A stretch of DNA of 64,000 nt. Source: Kwoniella bestiolae CBS 10118. Its lineage: Eukaryota; Basidiomycota; Tremellomycetes; Tremellales; Cryptococcaceae. The DNA lies in contig NC_089241.1 in assembly GCF_000512585.2 (NCBI RefSeq), forward strand, positions 2,356,001-2,420,000. The letters run 5' to 3'. Below are positions 63,001-64,000 of this stretch, in pieces. Each line of letters begins with the position of its first letter. Positions within the stretch are counted from its first letter, which is position 1. Under the pieces are notes generated by a model that was not told where the DNA came from, did no database searches, and saw only the letters and a list, made by a program, of their open reading frames with translations. The position numbers and the translations under genes are program-made.

Positions 63001-64000
63001 GACTCAAGTATATCTGTCCCGACAAATCGCCTTTCAACTCCAACAAGAAGCAGAAACACTCGACTACCGGAGGGGATGACGATGATCCATCGACCGAAGA
63101 TATAGTTTCCAAACCTATAAGAGGGAAAGCGAAATACTCTGGTGGTCTGGTATTTGAACCCAAGAGGGGACTGTGGGATACGTATATCATGGTCATGGAT
63201 TTCAACTCTTTGTATCCTAGTATCATACAGGAGTATAACATTGATTTCACAACTGTTGAGAGGGAGGTGGAAGATGATCAGGTGAGTGGTCAAGCTTGGC
63301 TATGACCGAAGGCATGAAGCTGATATGTGTCTCAGGCCGAGGAGGAGAAGATCCCGGATGTACCTGCTTCGGACGTGGCTCAAGGTGTCTTGCCTCGAAT
63401 TATTGCTACTCTTGTCAACCGACGTAGACAGGTGAAAGGTCTGATGAAAGATAGATCTGCTACTCCTGCTCAGCTTCTTCAGGTAAGCTGGGTTAAGCTG
63501 TACATAGTAAGCGTTAGCAAGCTGACATATCTTACGCAGTATGATATCCGACAACAAGCCCTTAAACTCACCGCCAACTCTATGTACGGTTGTCTCGGTT
63601 TCGCCGGATCGCGATTCTCTTCTCGACCTCTGGCAGCGTTAACTACCTTCAAAGGTCGAGAGATTCTCACCCATACCAGGGAATTGGCAGAGTCCTTACA
63701 ACTCGATGTGGGTTTTTCTTCGCTTTCTACCAGGACACATCAGCTGACTATCCTTCATCATTCTGTTGTAGGTGGTATACGGAGATACCGATTCAGTATT
63801 CGTAAATTCCAATGTTACTTCACTGCAGGAAGCTCACAAGATAGCAAATGATTTCAAGAAATTGGTCAATGAGCGATACAAGTTGCTTGAGATTGATCTG
63901 GATGCAATTTTCGAGAGGATCTTATTGCTAAATAAGAAGAAGTACGCTGCGGTGAAAATTGAGGATAATGGGGAGAGAAAGACGGAGGTCAAAGGTTTGG
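60022..64000 (+). CDS. POL1: DNA polymerase alpha catalytic subunit, 3' end beyond window
   Basis: Multi-exon gene running off the right edge. First exons: 60022-60093, 60152-60362, 60428-61456, then about 61529-61864, 61930-62502, a further exon to about 62845, 62938-63281, 63335-63482, 63540-63707 and 63772 onward. Pol alpha extends RNA primers made by primase in initiation of DNA synthesis. Evidence: basic/acidic N-terminal region with KRKSSP and a POL1-type N-terminus (GLAALREARAKGGRLGQW); exonuclease-like domain core (DPDVIVGHNFLG), LTNLAGNSW; polymerase motif A DFNSLYPSII; motif B KLTANSMYGCLGF; and motif C YGDTDSVF near 63785. As in other Pol alphas the exonuclease catalytic acidic residues are not evident (HNFLGN in place of the active form). 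Thumb and zinc-finger C-terminus lie outside the window. Codon and intron pattern as in the neighbours. Confidence 0.95.

Overview
The window is nuclear DNA of a fungus, most likely a basidiomycete yeast of the Tremellales (Kwoniella/Cryptococcus group). The grounds are intron-dense genes with short introns (mostly 45 to 140 nt, GTGAGT/GTAAGT donors, CTAAC/CTGAC-like branch points, no codon bias towards AT), a compact mix of conserved eukaryotic single-copy genes, and protein sequences that resemble that group. The genus is an inference; no search was run.

Conserved framework genes, in order: a P4-ATPase lipid flippase (2567-7590, +), EMC1 (8058-11886, +), a CUE3/ASCC2 ribosome-quality-control factor (15102-17402, -), an F-box/LRR-like protein (17789-19327, -), a Rho GTPase (20105-21330, -), RPS2/uS5 (23396-24722, +), a VHS+GAT protein (31960-35963, -), an HRP1-type two-RRM protein (36592-39352, +), a DEF1-like CUE protein with a long Q-rich tail (40031-43168, -), NOG1 (43975-46526, +), a two-LIM protein (57368-58671, +), a small conserved fungal protein (59004-59537, -) and the 5' two thirds of POL1, DNA polymerase alpha (60022 to the right edge, +). 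I resolved splice junctions for most of these by reading frame, and the frames close.

Between these genes sit islands holding one rapidly diverging gene family that I do not recognise. By eye I can place about 15 copies in 64 kb: 0.3-1.3 kb, 12.5-14.8 kb, 24.8-31.3 kb and 47.5-56.8 kb. All appear to share the same block order in about 300 residues: (1) a short hydrophobic strand ending in a CPK/SP-type motif; (2) a stretch with an I/V-rich strand, then hydrophobic-x-S and an R about 25 residues before block 3; (3) K/S-G followed by a hydrophobic strand ending in S/T; (4) a KLxTYGI or LYIxYS strand followed by an R-containing helix ending LxxFA/LA; (5) a GYVIM/GFAIH strand followed by an acidic helix. 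Eight or nine copies have intact reading frames; about six are decayed. The 47-55 kb island contains a duplicated two-gene module whose second copy is broken in both genes, and a degenerate unit is shared in inverted orientation between 14.5-15.0 kb and 55.2-55.6 kb, 40 kb apart. This family is the window's candidate for an undescribed system: lineage-specific, clustered, birth-and-death evolution, mostly TATA-box promoters, unknown function.

Regulatory signals of note are two ACGCGT (MCB) sites plus two CACGTG sites upstream of POL1, and three CCTAGGTT boxes plus two CACGTG sites in the divergent promoter between the VHS gene and HRP1. No rRNA, tRNA, CRISPR or intact transposon was found.
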